Below, piece by piece: positions 12,271 to 21,927 of a stretch of 64,000 nucleotides of DNA. A program made the position numbers and the translations under genes. Source of the DNA: Asterella californica (taxonomy: Eukaryota > Streptophyta > Marchantiopsida > Marchantiales > Aytoniaceae); assembly GCA_036924285.1 (NCBI GenBank), contig JAYKYS010000007.1:13764001-13828000 (forward strand), written 5' to 3'. How positions within the stretch are numbered: the stretch's first letter is position 1; each line of letters opens with the position of its first letter. The notes under the pieces were generated by a model. It saw nothing but the letters and a program-made list of their open reading frames with translations, was not told where the DNA came from and ran no database searches.

Positions 12271-12482
12271 CGCACGAACAATTGCGTGCAGTAGTACTAG
12301 GAGAGAATGTACTTGTTGGTTTGTAAATGTGTTACTAGTTCTCTCGGGAGATCTTTCCTTCCTAAATGCGTCTAAATCGCACGAACAATTGCGTGCAGTA
12401 GTACTAAGAGAGAACGTACTTGTTGGTTTCTAAATGGGTTACTAGTTCTCTCTGGAGATCTTTCCTTCCTAAATGCGTCCAA
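12271..12482 (+). repeat. Tandem duplication of a 107-bp unit
   Basis: Two copies begin with cgcacgaacaattgcgtgca at 12271 and 12378 and run to about 12482. They differ at only a handful of positions, mostly transitions. Each begins with a GCACG...CGTGC inverted repeat around AACAATTG. A relatively recent local duplication in non-coding DNA. Confidence 0.8.
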
Positions 12483-13282
12483 CTTGACTAGGTCAAGCAG
12501 AAGATAGCAAACGTTATTCTAGGCTCTTCACCTTCCGAGAATGTGGCACGTTCTCATGAGTCACAGCATTTTCAAGTTCTCGAGTGTTCGCTGTCGAGAA
12601 GGACTCTGCAGAAATTCGAGAGGTTTCACCTTCCTTCAGACCTGCGTAAGAAGTAAAAAGAAGATACGGAACAGAATACTCCAAACAGTAGAACTCGAAG
12701 GTTAAGCAAAGAAGATCAGTGCATTTTGAGGTGATAAATACGTTAATGGTTAATTATAGTCAGAGGAAACATAATCCCCATGTTGAAACAAAGGAAAAGG
12801 AACAACAGCGGCAAACCTTCACGAGGTAATTAAATAGTTGCTGGTGATCGCACGATGTCTCACGAAAGTCTGAAACTTGGGGAGCTCAAAGTTCCAGTTA
12901 CGTTAATAGATTTTAATTTGGGATGGAAACATAGTCATCAAAACTGTTTTCTGTGAGAGTTGCGAGAGTTAGGCAGACTGTAGGTCATTTGAAGGTAAGT
13001 TTCGTTAGTCTCGCAGTCCTACCACTTTGCTATAACTTGTTTTATATTTTGTGATTATGTTCTGCAGGTGAAGCAAAGTGATAGTATCGATCCAAAGCAA
13101 GATCTTCTTTCATAGCGACGTTCTACCTCTTAAATAAGTTTACGAGGTCATAACTACTGCTTTTACTCACCAAGGTAAGACCTAAGATTGAAATAGTTTT
13201 TTGTCTATTGTCATGATTGTATATATTATATCTATCTTGGATAGAAAGTGATATTATGTGTGTTTTTCAGATTCATATATAC
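12483..13282. other. Non-coding; possible 5' exons of the decayed gene downstream
   Basis: Several good splice-site-like strings occur on the plus strand: GTAAGTTTCG near 12994, ttctgcag near 13062, GTAAGACC near 13175 and tttttcag near 13265. They suggest a transcript leading into the degenerate coding region at 13283. No open coding sequence is visible. Confidence 0.3.
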
Positions 13283-14883
13283 AATGGATTCCACTACGTC
13301 CAAAAGAGGAAAAATGAAAAAGATTTCCACTGATGATACAGAAGGGAGTGCACCCATAGTACAAATATTGAAGTAGCCAAGTTCTGCTCCATCATCTCCT
13401 ATAAAGTCTCCAAAAAGAGGAAAAAAAAAACAAGAGATAATTATTTCATTTGAAACCTCAACTGTAGATACAAACTTATTAGTATTAATAGATAATATAG
13501 AATATGCGAAAAGAAATGATATTTTTGAAGGAATTATACTAAACAAATATGGTATATTAATAGATCTATAACGAAAAGCTCATTTCTTATATTCGATATG
13601 ATTGATCGTCGTATGAAAAAGACTATTACATGTAGTGCCCAAGGGAACAACGTTGTAAACTGGTCAGATAAAGTGAATAGAAATACGTATTGTAGGATAC
13701 AATATTTTGGTCGTAGGCCGTGCAGGTAGAGAGGCCAGTAAAAACTCTCAGTTACAGAGGGGATGCCAAATTCATCCTCTTGATCGATGGACAGACGACG
13801 TTTCAAACAATTACACCTTGGAGTTCTACTCCAATTTTCAAATTCCGGCACTTCATGCCTCTCCGAATGTGCATGCGTCACCTTACTGTTCAATTCACGA
13901 CAATAGACATATCAGTTGTCGTTATTGCTTTACATGGTGAAAATGAATAACCAAAAATTTGAGATCACAATCGTGGATGGTGATTCTTAAGAAGACAAGA
14001 TGACGGTAAGTAATTATGTGCATTAAATAACTTACGTTTATAAATTTATTTCGCAACTGATTTAAAATTTTGTTATTCATGAAAATTCTAGACTAACACA
14101 TTTTGTGTTCATGTTGCAGTTGATAATCCATTATAATTTCACAACAGAGTATAAAAATACTGAGACTCATTTTCACTCTAGACATGCTGTATTGTTGCAC
14201 TTGAATCTGTATCAAGATAGATTTTGCCCACAAGAGAAGAAAATGATCTTCCAAAACTGCATACACATCAGCTACTATATGGACAACTCCTTCGATCCAA
14301 TCAAGAGTTGACGTTTTGAAAAGAGTGCAGAAAGCCCACATCACGAGAAAAAACAAAAACATCAAGGTATATAATTAATTTTTTATGTGAATAATCAAAA
14401 TCAACTTTTCTATTCGCAGATATATCTTATGTTTATAACTTCTTTCCATGTGTTTAGGTACGTGGTACTTTTAGACCACGTAATTATGATGACAGATCCT
14501 ACAAATACACATGTGTCACTTGCAATTCGACGCACTTATAAATTCAAGATTTGAATCATCTTCGAGGCTTTTGTGAAAGTTGTAATCTGGATTGTCAATT
14601 ACTACTTGTGTCATGGATTGAAAGGTATGTAGAAGATCTTTTCAATGGTAAACAATACATGGTCCATGCAAAAGGTAATTGGTTACAAGATCTAACGGAC
14701 CTAGTGAAAACAGAGGTTGTCCAAAATTACGACAGCAACAACCATCGAGATATGCTACTGGATCAAATTGAGGAGATCGCAACAGTAGGAATTTTCTTGT
14801 TTAATTCAAACGGTGATTTTTGTGGATCTGATCAGGTATATAATTCATACTTTATTTCATTTTCAATTGTAGAAGTATTATGA
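13283..14883 (+). pseudogene. Decayed multi-exon gene with zinc-ribbon-like Cys pattern, family unknown
   Basis: A plus-strand series of coding-like blocks. First comes MDSTTSKRGKMKK, broken by a TAG and then continuing with a Lys/Ser/Pro-rich linker and IDNIEYAKRNDIFEG. In another frame follow MIDRRMKKTITCSAQGNNVV and VERPVKTLSYRGDAKFILL to about 13950. Then there are likely introns (GTAAGTAATT...gttgcag, GTATATAATT...ttcgcag), and YTCVTC...FCESC, a CxxC/CxxC zinc-ribbon-like motif with an in-frame TAA between the halves. The last open stretch (14551-14883) is a well-composed 110-residue frame ending in another GTATATAATT donor-like string. The MULE begins 28 bases later, so the gene may have been cut by that insertion. 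I do not recognise the family; a transposon gene is possible. Confidence 0.35.
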
Positions 14884-14910
14884 TGATTTTTATTAATTTC
14901 TTTAAATCCC

Positions 14911-15545
14911 GATTAGGTCTCGTGCTCGTTCTCGTTGTCCGCGCTCTCGTTCGTCGTTACCTCGAGGAGTTTTTGAGTTCGTTCGATCGTTGCCGAGTTC
15001 GTACGATCGTTACCGACAGTTGAGTGTTAATGCGCGATAGCTGGTTGCCGCTTGCCGCTTGCCGAGTTGCACGATAGCTAATTATCGATTGTCAATTGCA
15101 TGTCGATTGCCGAGTTAGTGGACGAGGAATTTAGGTTTGAGCATGTTTGGACTTGCCGACGCACATTGAGTTCCTTGTTGCTATTTTCTTTGTTCCTCGT
15201 TGCCTAAAGGAGCTTCCTAGTTCCTCGTTGCCTCGAGGAAAAGTGTTGAGCTTTCATTGTTGATGTAGCACACATTACCTCGAGGACGAGTGTCGAGCTT
15301 TCATTGTTGATGTAGCGATCAATGCATTAGTACGTTAGAGGAGTTGCCGCGTTAGTCGATGAGCTTTAGGGATTGCGAGTTCGTTGCCGCGCTTAGCATT
15401 AGTGCGTTAGGGTGCAGCTGCTCATTGCGCGTCGTGCAGCTGCTCGTCGTAGAGGAGCTTCGTTGTCAGTGCAGGTACATTGCGAGAGGAGAGCGGCACT
15501 GCATTCGATCGACAATATTACGAAAGGAAAGTGGCACTGCATCGA
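14911..15545 (+). repeat. Left terminal inverted repeat of the MULE
   Basis: This arm is the inverted counterpart of roughly 20390-20885. It is built of many short sub-repeats such as CCTCGAGGA, GTTCGTTGCCG and TGCCGAGTT. A 47-bp direct duplication sits at 15231-15325. Long TIRs with internal repeats are typical of Mutator-like elements and often hold the transposase-binding sites and promoters. Length differs from the right arm because of indels. Confidence 0.6.
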
Positions 15546-15931
15546 AATCGATCGATCGATCATCTTGGACATACTGCTTTTGCTTGGACGCTTGGAAACT
15601 ACTGTAATTTCTGTTCAATTGCTCGACGGCTCGACGCGAGGAAGCTCGACTGATCGGACTGCGGACGGCAAGGACTGCTCGACTGATCAGACGCGAGGAA
15701 GCTTCTTGCGAGGAGCTCGACTGGTTGGACATACTGCTTGGACGATCAATTGGATTGGACGCTTGGAAAGAAGCGAGACTAGACGGTTGTTCGATTGCTC
15801 GACAGCGAGTCTGTTGTAACTTATGTTTGATTGCTCGACGCTTGGAAGGAAGCTTGAAGCAATGTCTGTGTGCTTGTCATAACATTTTCGTTCTCGTTTA
15901 AGGACGTTGACACTCATCTTTGTATGTGTAG

Positions 15932-16300
15932 ATGGACGGCAGCGGGAGTGAAGAGAAGAAAACAATGAGCCATCGCGAGAAATCGCTACTAGAGTTGATG
16001 ACCGAATTAAAGAATGTACAAGATCAGATTGACCAAATAATGATGACACTAGGCTCACTTGCTTCGACCATCAGTCAGATCCACAAGAAAGCCGATGACT
16101 TGCACATCAACATTGTTGTGATGGATGCTCGTCAAGAAATAGAGATAGAAAAAGAGTTTAGCGGGGGCCTGAGGTATTATGATGATGACGATTCATTGTT
16201 CATTGACCGAAAGAGATTTTCGTATGGAGAATTTCACAATGGCGACGAATCATTTTGCTCCGACTGTGAATGTTCTGTGCACCAATCTCTACGGGACTGA
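15932..16300 (+). CDS. Coiled-coil accessory ORF inside the MULE (122 residues)
   Basis: The ATG lies just inside the left TIR and is preceded by tgtgtag, which could also be a splice acceptor. Residues about 12-70 are a heptad-rich, Leu/Ile/Gln-rich helix (MSHREKSLLELMTELKNV onwards), a probable coiled coil. The C-terminal half is acidic with a DDDD run and ends with a CSDCEC cysteine cluster. It is transcribed divergently from the transposase, so each TIR could serve one gene. In maize MuDR a second divergently placed gene (mudrB) exists, but I see no sequence evidence that this is its homologue. Function unknown; it may be a captured host fragment. Confidence 0.5.
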   Translation: MDGSGSEEKKTMSHREKSLLELMTELKNVQDQIDQIMMTLGSLASTISQIHKKADDLHINIVVMDARQEIEIEKEFSGGLRYYDDDDSLFIDRKRFSYGEFHNGDESFCSDCECSVHQSLRD

Positions 16301-16337
16301 TTCAACGGCGTTCCATGAAATCATTGGTTTTCGTGGA

Positions 16338-16420
16338 TAGATAGTTCGATGGAAAGACAATACGATAGTTCGATGGAAAGACAGTGCAATCGTGGATAGA
16401 TAGTTCGATGGAAAGACAGT
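16338..16420 (+). repeat. Short repeat TAGTTCGATGGAAAGACA, three copies
   Basis: Three near-identical 18-base units occur just downstream of the coiled-coil ORF. Two are preceded by CGTGGATAGA. They are local tandem copies within the MULE. Confidence 0.7.
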
Positions 16421-16883
16421 GCACCTCTGTTCTGTTGATCAAAATCATTAATAAATTCCAACGATGACATTCGTCCTTCTCTGTATCTGTAGTTTTTCTC
16501 ACCACGAGGTTATATGGTGTGTGTATGGAGGTTTTTGTATAGCGTTTATTGGTATGATTGGACAACTATTTTGGCTATCGTCATAGCATTCAAACAGGTT
16601 GTTTTTGCGTGTGTCTCTCGAGGCACCCGCAGCTCGATCGGTCGATCCCGCAGCTCGATCTCGACCCACCCGCAGCTTATGCGTTGTTATTGTTGGTTAT
16701 ATGCTCGATGTTTCCGGTCTCACGGGAGCTGCTGCTGACGCTGGTCATGTTACTGATCAGGTCTTCTGTAGCCAGAACATCTTCCAGCAGATAATTAAAG
16801 TGTTCTAGTGAGCAGTGTAAATTTTCTCTGGATACTCTTTTTCTTTTCATTGTGATAGTCATGTCCGTACTTACCATTGGTTC

Positions 16884-16960
16884 CCAAAGATTGTAGGCTA
16901 CCTGTTGCACATCGCTCATTACCAAAGATGCAAGCTACCTGTTGTACATGGCTCATTACC
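16884..16960 (+). repeat. Tandem repeat of about 38 bp, two units
   Basis: AAAGAT-G-A-GCTACCTGTTG-ACAT-GCTCATTACC is repeated twice head to tail. The second unit runs straight into the large hairpin, sharing its CTCATTACC end. Confidence 0.7.
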
Positions 16961-17046
16961 CACAACGTTCATAGTCATCATCGTCTCACTACTGGGACTA
17001 CCTTGGTAGTGGGACGATGTTGACTATGAACGTTGTCGGTAATGAG
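16952..17046. repeat. Near-perfect 41-bp inverted repeat (hairpin), 13-base loop
   Basis: Arms 16952-16992 and 17006-17046 match with three mismatches in 41 positions; the loop is TGGGACTACCTTG. It lies between the coiled-coil ORF and the transposase, near the middle of the MULE. It could fold in RNA (read-through from either gene) or be a small palindromic element or recombination product. It is too regular to be chance. Confidence 0.85.
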
Positions 17047-17439
17047 GATAACTCACTCTGGTGAGTGCTTCTTGCTGTGCTTCTAATCTTGCCTAAGCCC
17101 CTTCTAAGTACAAGCTGCACACAAGACAACGATGCATCCTTCCGCAAAGAAGTACCTTCAACCGCGCTTCACAACATAGGAAAACATAAGAAAAGTATAC
17201 ATGTAACTGGGCCCCCTGTCTAGGCACTTGTAATCGTGTTGCAGGATAAATATTTATATTAAGTACAAAAACGTGCTCTAAGTGTGTAGAAGAAAAGCAA
17301 ACCTTTTAAGTCCTGAATCTTGGTCAAGTGATCTTGCCTTGCCAAAGTTCTCTTGCAATAAGTTCCAGAAGAACCTCATTTGAAATAGATCCATAAAAGT
17401 TTCTTATCAGTCGCAAACATAAACAAATAACATTTCTCT

Positions 17440-17546
17440 CACATACTCTCACCACTGAGCTAACCATCTCGTTCTCTACAATTAGACAGAGAAAAGGACC
17501 TTTGTCAGGAGTTGAACCTGCAAGCCTCACCAATTGAGGACAAAGG
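17440..17546 (-). repeat. tRNA-related fragments (possible SINE pieces)
   Basis: On the minus strand 17499-17546 folds like a tRNA without an anticodon arm: CCTTTG pairs with CAAAGG, CTC/GAG brackets an AATTGGT loop, and CAGG/CCTG brackets TTCAACT. Just beyond it, TAGCTCAGTGG (about 17450-17460) is a perfect match to a pol III A-box. The order is B-box-like then A-box, so these are two fragments and not one intact tRNA gene. Confidence 0.4.
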
Positions 17547-17550
17547 TGAC

Positions 17551-17675
17551 CCAACCCAACCCAATAAAATACGCAACCCAACCCAAGCCCAAGCCCAAGC
17601 CCTTCCCTTCCCTTCCCTTCCCTTCCCTTCTCTTCCCTTCCATTCCCAACCCAACCCCCTTCTCAACCCAACCCA
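17551..17675 (+). repeat. Pyrimidine microsatellite (CCCAA)n, (CCCAAG)n and (CTTCC)n
   Basis: Uninterrupted simple sequence of CCCAAC, CCCAAG and CTTCC units occupies this stretch, just 3' of the transposase coding region. It produces spurious open frames on both strands. Confidence 0.9.
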
Positions 17676-17945
17676 ACTCAACATTTGAACCAAATGCACA
17701 ACTTTTCCCTAACCTTCCCTGCCCGGACTGAAAAAGTCCCACACATCAACATTAACAAAGTATAAACTTAACTGTATGAAAGAAAACTTGTAGAGTAGTA
17801 AAACTTCACGAACTTATCCGAACTTACCGAAGAACGTCAGCTGGATCATTCATCGTGAAAGTCCCTTGTTGAGTACGAACATTTAGCGCTCGATCGCATT
17901 CGTCTAGTCGACGTTCGAACGAAGCAATTATCTTACTCATTTTCG

Positions 17946-20301
17946 TTAAAAAGAGCACGTTATCACATTCTCTATGGCAAAAAATCTCCACCTAGACGTA
18001 TTTCGTCGTAAACGAGCAAGTACAGAGTCTACAGACAAGCTCTCATCCTGCGCTTCCTGCGAAGCTTCGGCCCCAGGAGAACATACACCTTGTACATTGA
18101 CCATTCGAGGCCAAGGATCATGCTCCGAGAAAATGGTGTGACGTTCCAAAATTGAACCAGTGGGTCCAAACTCGATCAAAGGATAGTCGTGTCGACGTGT
18201 GGTCTCCAAAAACTCGGGTGCCCTGCCGTGTTGTAGATGATAACCCTGAACTAAGTGCTTACAAAGTAAATAAGCATCGTTCAGAAATGATGGACAACTA
18301 CAAACCCATTTTGCGAGATTTGTTACATACCGCAATTGTGCCACAGGAGGAATGATCGACTCTGACAACTTCGTCCAGGATACACAAAAATCCCTCCATC
18401 ATGATGGAAAAACTGTCCATTTTGAATATGATTGACGTTAATCTGCAAATCTCGAATCAGTATTCCTGCAATAATCTCATACAATTTGTCAAGACGCGGT
18501 CTGTTACACGAAAACTTGTAATTATACTTTAGTTTCCTCCAGTGGCTCTCAATGATGTTAGTTGTTCTTGACATACATAGCACTGGCTTCGACGATCACA
18601 CGAATAGACTCCATCTATCAGGACGATACCACTCATTCCACATATAAGCCCACAAATGCACTAGTTCGCGACTATAACACCACATATAAGCTTCTTGCAC
18701 ACAACCCTCGTAATGCTCTTCCACAGATAAGTAAACATTCGGCCTCACTGGAACTAATAGGTGTACGTTAAAGTGTCTGCTAAACCACATGTTAATCTCT
18801 CGTTGCATGTCCATTGGAGCAATGTGCTCAGGAATCTCAACACCCACGTTACTCCAAGCTGGATTGATACATGAAAACAACAAGCCAGCAGACTGGGAAT
18901 CATAATTGGAAACATGACGCTTCAGTTGACGGACGCCGCCTATCAACTGACGACGACTGCAGCCTGCGCATGTCGTAGACGTAACTGCACATATGTTCGC
19001 GTAAACACTTGTTGTATGGCTCGGATCTGTCTCATGTCCTTGTCGGAAAGGATAAACATCGACTTCAAACCCAGGGCATACATAGCAAAGAACCAAGATA
19101 CAAGGGCACTCACACGAATGCGCTCCCCATCTCCTTGAGATGAGATAACTCTCCTACCTTTATCATCAAGCTTTCGAGAGTAAAACATATACGATAATGA
19201 CAAGCCGAATCCTCCAACGTTAGCATTGACAGCGAACAGCTCGAATCTCACCTGGTTCGTTTTAAAAGTCGAATCGATCAGAAGTTCTGTGACATTCTGC
19301 ACCTTATCAAAAAAAGGTGTGACAAACCCAAACACTGAAGCCTTCTCGTCATTTTGAAACACAATAGACCAAAAGCCTTGACTGCAGTACTTCTCGCTGC
19401 TTATTAAATCATGAGCAGATGCAAGCTGGTCGGTGACATTCCTTATATAACTGCGAGCGATAATGCTACTAATATGATAGTTCACCTGAGACCGTGTGAC
19501 TATGGTAGGATCGATGAGACGCTCCATACAAAGAGCACGATATAGTTCAGTCTTTCGAAAACAAGTATGCACTGACTTCTCCAAGTAATCTATAGCAGCA
19601 ACAGGGATGCATAACTCGCGGAATTGAGGCTTTTCATACTCGCAAAGATGCTGAATCAGTAAAACACATACCTTCTCCTTCACATCTAGATCTATTTTCA
19701 CCGATCTCTTCCAAGAAAAACGAGGAATGACCTTACATTTATCTGGCTGCCGTGCCAAGTTGCTCGTTTTTACCTCATGTCGCGGTGAGGCTTGGTCGTC
19801 CCGACTCGTACACCATAAAGATCCGGTGCATACATGCAACTTCTTCATATTCGTCGAGGGACGAGCATACTGAAAACTCCAATAATACCCAGATGCGCAC
19901 TCGATGTGACCTTTCAAGTACTCCTTAACAAACAAACCGTACTTATGCTCTAAAATATCAACATCGATCTCGCTTTGCGGTCCTAAGGCGACTATCAAAT
20001 CTGAGTCGATCAACAGATCCTCCGGCAATGAGATTTCGACTCTACTCAACAGCGAGCCTTGCCGGAGGTCTTCGGAGTCAAAAATCTCTATCATTACATC
20101 TAATAAGCTATCAAACTCGCAGACGATCTTGTCGACTACATCAACAACATCTTGACTTATTTTTGTAACGTTGGGATCGCTACATGAGTTACAATGTTTG
20201 AACATCCGAGTTCCCAGAGGGTTGTTGCATCGTCTCTCTCTGAAGAACATGGATATCGGGAGTCGCTGATTACATCGAGTACATTGCATAAACTCCGCCA
20301 T
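17946..20301 (-). pseudogene. MULE-family transposase, frameshifted
   Basis: The reading starts at MAEFMQCTRCNQ (ATG at 20301), with a CxxC...CxxC zinc-ribbon-like N-terminus. The DDE-type catalytic core follows: LLIDSTFKTN gives the first Asp and ILSDKDMRQIRAIQQVF the second, then RQLIGG and a WNEWY...W block. RTTNIIESHWRKLKY follows (compare the RTNN-E-HR-LK signature of MULE transposases). A SWIM zinc finger (CSC...CKHLV) is encoded within 18300-18260. The frame changes near 19000 and again near 18350, and a TGA interrupts at 18596-18598. The protein would be about 780 residues if continuous. Family assignment rests on SDKD, the RTTN block and SWIM in the expected order. The transposase cuts and reinserts its own element at the TIRs. 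Confidence 0.7.
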
Positions 20302-20389
20302 GGACTTAACATACAGATTCCATGGACTTAACATACACATTCACTTACACATACCAATACAATGGTACCTGGTACTTTATGCCGCTCCC

Positions 20390-20885
20390 CTCTCGTGTCG
20401 TCGATCGTAATGCAATGCCGCTCTCTTCTCGTAATGCTGTCGATCAAAATGCGGTGCCTCTCTTCTCTCGTAATGCACTGCCGATCGTAATGCATTGCCG
20501 CTCCTCTATCGTAATATACCTGCACAAACACTGATGTCGAAGCAGCTCCACCCTAATCAAAAGCGCATCTACGGTCTCGGAAACGACGAGCAGCCGCACC
20601 CTAACGCACTAATGCTAAGCACGGCAACGAGCGCGACAACGAACTCGCAATCCCTAAAGCTCATCGACTAACGCAGCAACTCCTCGGACTACTCCGAGAC
20701 GAACTCGGACGAAATGACAACAAGGAACAGAAGAACTCGAAGAACAGTTTCAAAGAACAGTTCCTCGAACGGCAACTCGGCAATCGGCAGGCAATCGACT
20801 TAATGCAATCGCGCATTAACACTAAATCTAACGAACTCAATCAGAAACTCCTCGAGGCAACGACGAACGAGCACGCGACCTAATC
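20390..20885 (-). repeat. Right terminal inverted repeat of the MULE with sub-terminal repeat array
   Basis: This is the inverted mate of 14911-15545. At 20391-20525 short units of GCCGCTC-CTC-TCGTAATGC are repeated about five times. Matching units occur at the inner edge of the left arm near 15480-15545. Sub-terminal arrays of this kind usually bind the transposase. Confidence 0.6.
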
Positions 20886-21134
20886 AGTAATAAGAATCGG
20901 TAATGGCAACGAGAACAAGAACGAGCGCTTCGGCAACGTGATCTAAAGATTAACGGATACTAATTAAACGAACATAAACGGACGGACTCCCTAATCAGTT
21001 AACCGTTCTGTTCCATCACAGTTGCACTCCCGGACGCGGTCGCAGTCGAGTGAAGAGACGGAAAGTCCGAGACCATCGGCATTTAACTCGCACGTGAAAA
21101 CCTCGCATTTATTTGCCAATTCGTGGAAGGACTA

Positions 21135-21187
21135 GACGGTCGTACTGTACGTATGACTGTAATGTACGTTGTACGTACAGGACCGTC
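21135..21187. promoter_or_regulatory. Cluster of five GTAC motifs inside an inverted repeat
   Basis: GTAC cores start at 21142, 21147, 21164, 21171 and 21175, flanked by GACGGTC and its complement GACCGTC (21135-21141 and 21181-21187). GTAC is the core bound by plant SBP-box factors, including the copper regulators SPL7/CRR1. The sites are about 750 bp before the transporter ATG. Binding is inferred, not shown. Confidence 0.45.
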
Positions 21188-21670
21188 ACCCGGATCCGAG
21201 TCTTGCCGACCTTTTAACCCTTTTTCTCAAATTGGTGCATCTTCCACTGCTCAGTTTCTCCATCAGAGCGCACTAATTCCATATGAGAGCCAAACAGCTA
21301 CAAGCACGGAGAAGACGCACTGAGGTTGATTGCATCGGATAGTTGATTGCATAGATATTCGGGACACTGGATTAGGTCATGTACTTGGAAACGTATGGAA
21401 ATGTGGCACCAGTAAGGTGCCTGACATTACAGGGGTACAGACGGAGCTGCACTGGGATTGGAATTGTCGTAATCCCATTTTGTCCTTAGACAGTTGCTGA
21501 TATGATTAGGAGGAAAGTTGTGAACAAGCTCCTGTTTTGCTGGTGATTTCGCCATCCCTCACGGCACTAGCAGCCGAGAGAAGTTAGTTCGTTGAAACGA
21601 GTGGAATGCACTTCGGAAGGTGGAGTCATTGCAATCATCAAGTCAGGGGCTCAGTGAGAGGAATCTAAAG

Positions 21671-21680
21671 ATGTCGACAT
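21671..21680. promoter_or_regulatory. Perfect zinc-deficiency response element (RTGTCGACAY)
   Basis: ATGTCGACAT is an exact, fully palindromic match to the ZDRE bound by plant F-group bZIP factors (bZIP19/bZIP23 in Arabidopsis). It lies 247 bases before the first ATG of a zinc transporter gene. A match of this length in 1 kb of promoter is unlikely by chance. Confidence 0.65.
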
Positions 21681-21927
21681 TCCGGGGTCCGTGGACAACA
21701 GCTATTTGGTATCCAATGGCGGGCTGTTTCACTCTTTTTTCGTTTGTCCCGTCCGTTTGCAGTTCTATAGGTTCATTACTATCAATGGTGATGTAGTTTT
21801 GAACCGTGTGTTGCCGGAAATCCTCGATAGTCTCCCGTTGATAGCTTCCTATACATAGCGGTTCTTCATCTTTTCCGGGTATGTAACTACTGTGTATCGC
21901 CGTCAGTCGTGTTCTCATCTGAGAGTA

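Larger units (their letters stand above)
14911..20885 (-). mobile_element. MULE-type DNA transposon with long terminal inverted repeats
   Basis: The left end (GATTAGGTCTCGTGCTCGTT) and the right end (...GAGCACGCGACCTAATC) are inverted copies. The similarity continues inward for hundreds of bases: the left-arm phrase GTTAGTCGATGAGC at 15350 has its inverted mate near 20660. The element carries a minus-strand transposase with DDE and SWIM signals and a divergent plus-strand ORF. I compared the flanks and found no convincing 9-bp target duplication. Total length is about 6 kb. The transposase is frameshifted, so this copy looks inactive. Confidence 0.7.
20886..21927 (+). promoter_or_regulatory. 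Upstream region of the zinc transporter gene
   Basis: About 1 kb between the MULE end and the transporter ATG. No gene is seen. It contains the GTAC cluster and the zinc-deficiency response element listed separately. The first 60 bases after the MULE still resemble TIR sequence (GCAACGAGAACAAGAACGAGCGC), so the MULE boundary may be ragged. I could not place a TATA box with confidence. Confidence 0.5.

Noticed and set aside
12271..12482. A CRISPR-like array
   Set aside because: There are only two 107-bp units with no spacer structure, in a eukaryotic context. It is a plain tandem duplication.
17505..17742. Open frames of Gly/Trp/Arg or Pro/Phe repeats
   Set aside because: They are produced by the CCCAA, CCCAAG and CTTCC microsatellites and are not genes.
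14902..20894. A 9-bp target duplication around the MULE
   Set aside because: The flanks TTAAATCCC and AGTAATAAG do not match. The ends may be ragged or the flanks decayed.
21892..21927. An earlier start of the zinc transporter at 21892
   Set aside because: The codon there is GTG. Plant nuclear genes rarely start so, and the first ATG at 21928 gives a normal polar N-terminal tail.
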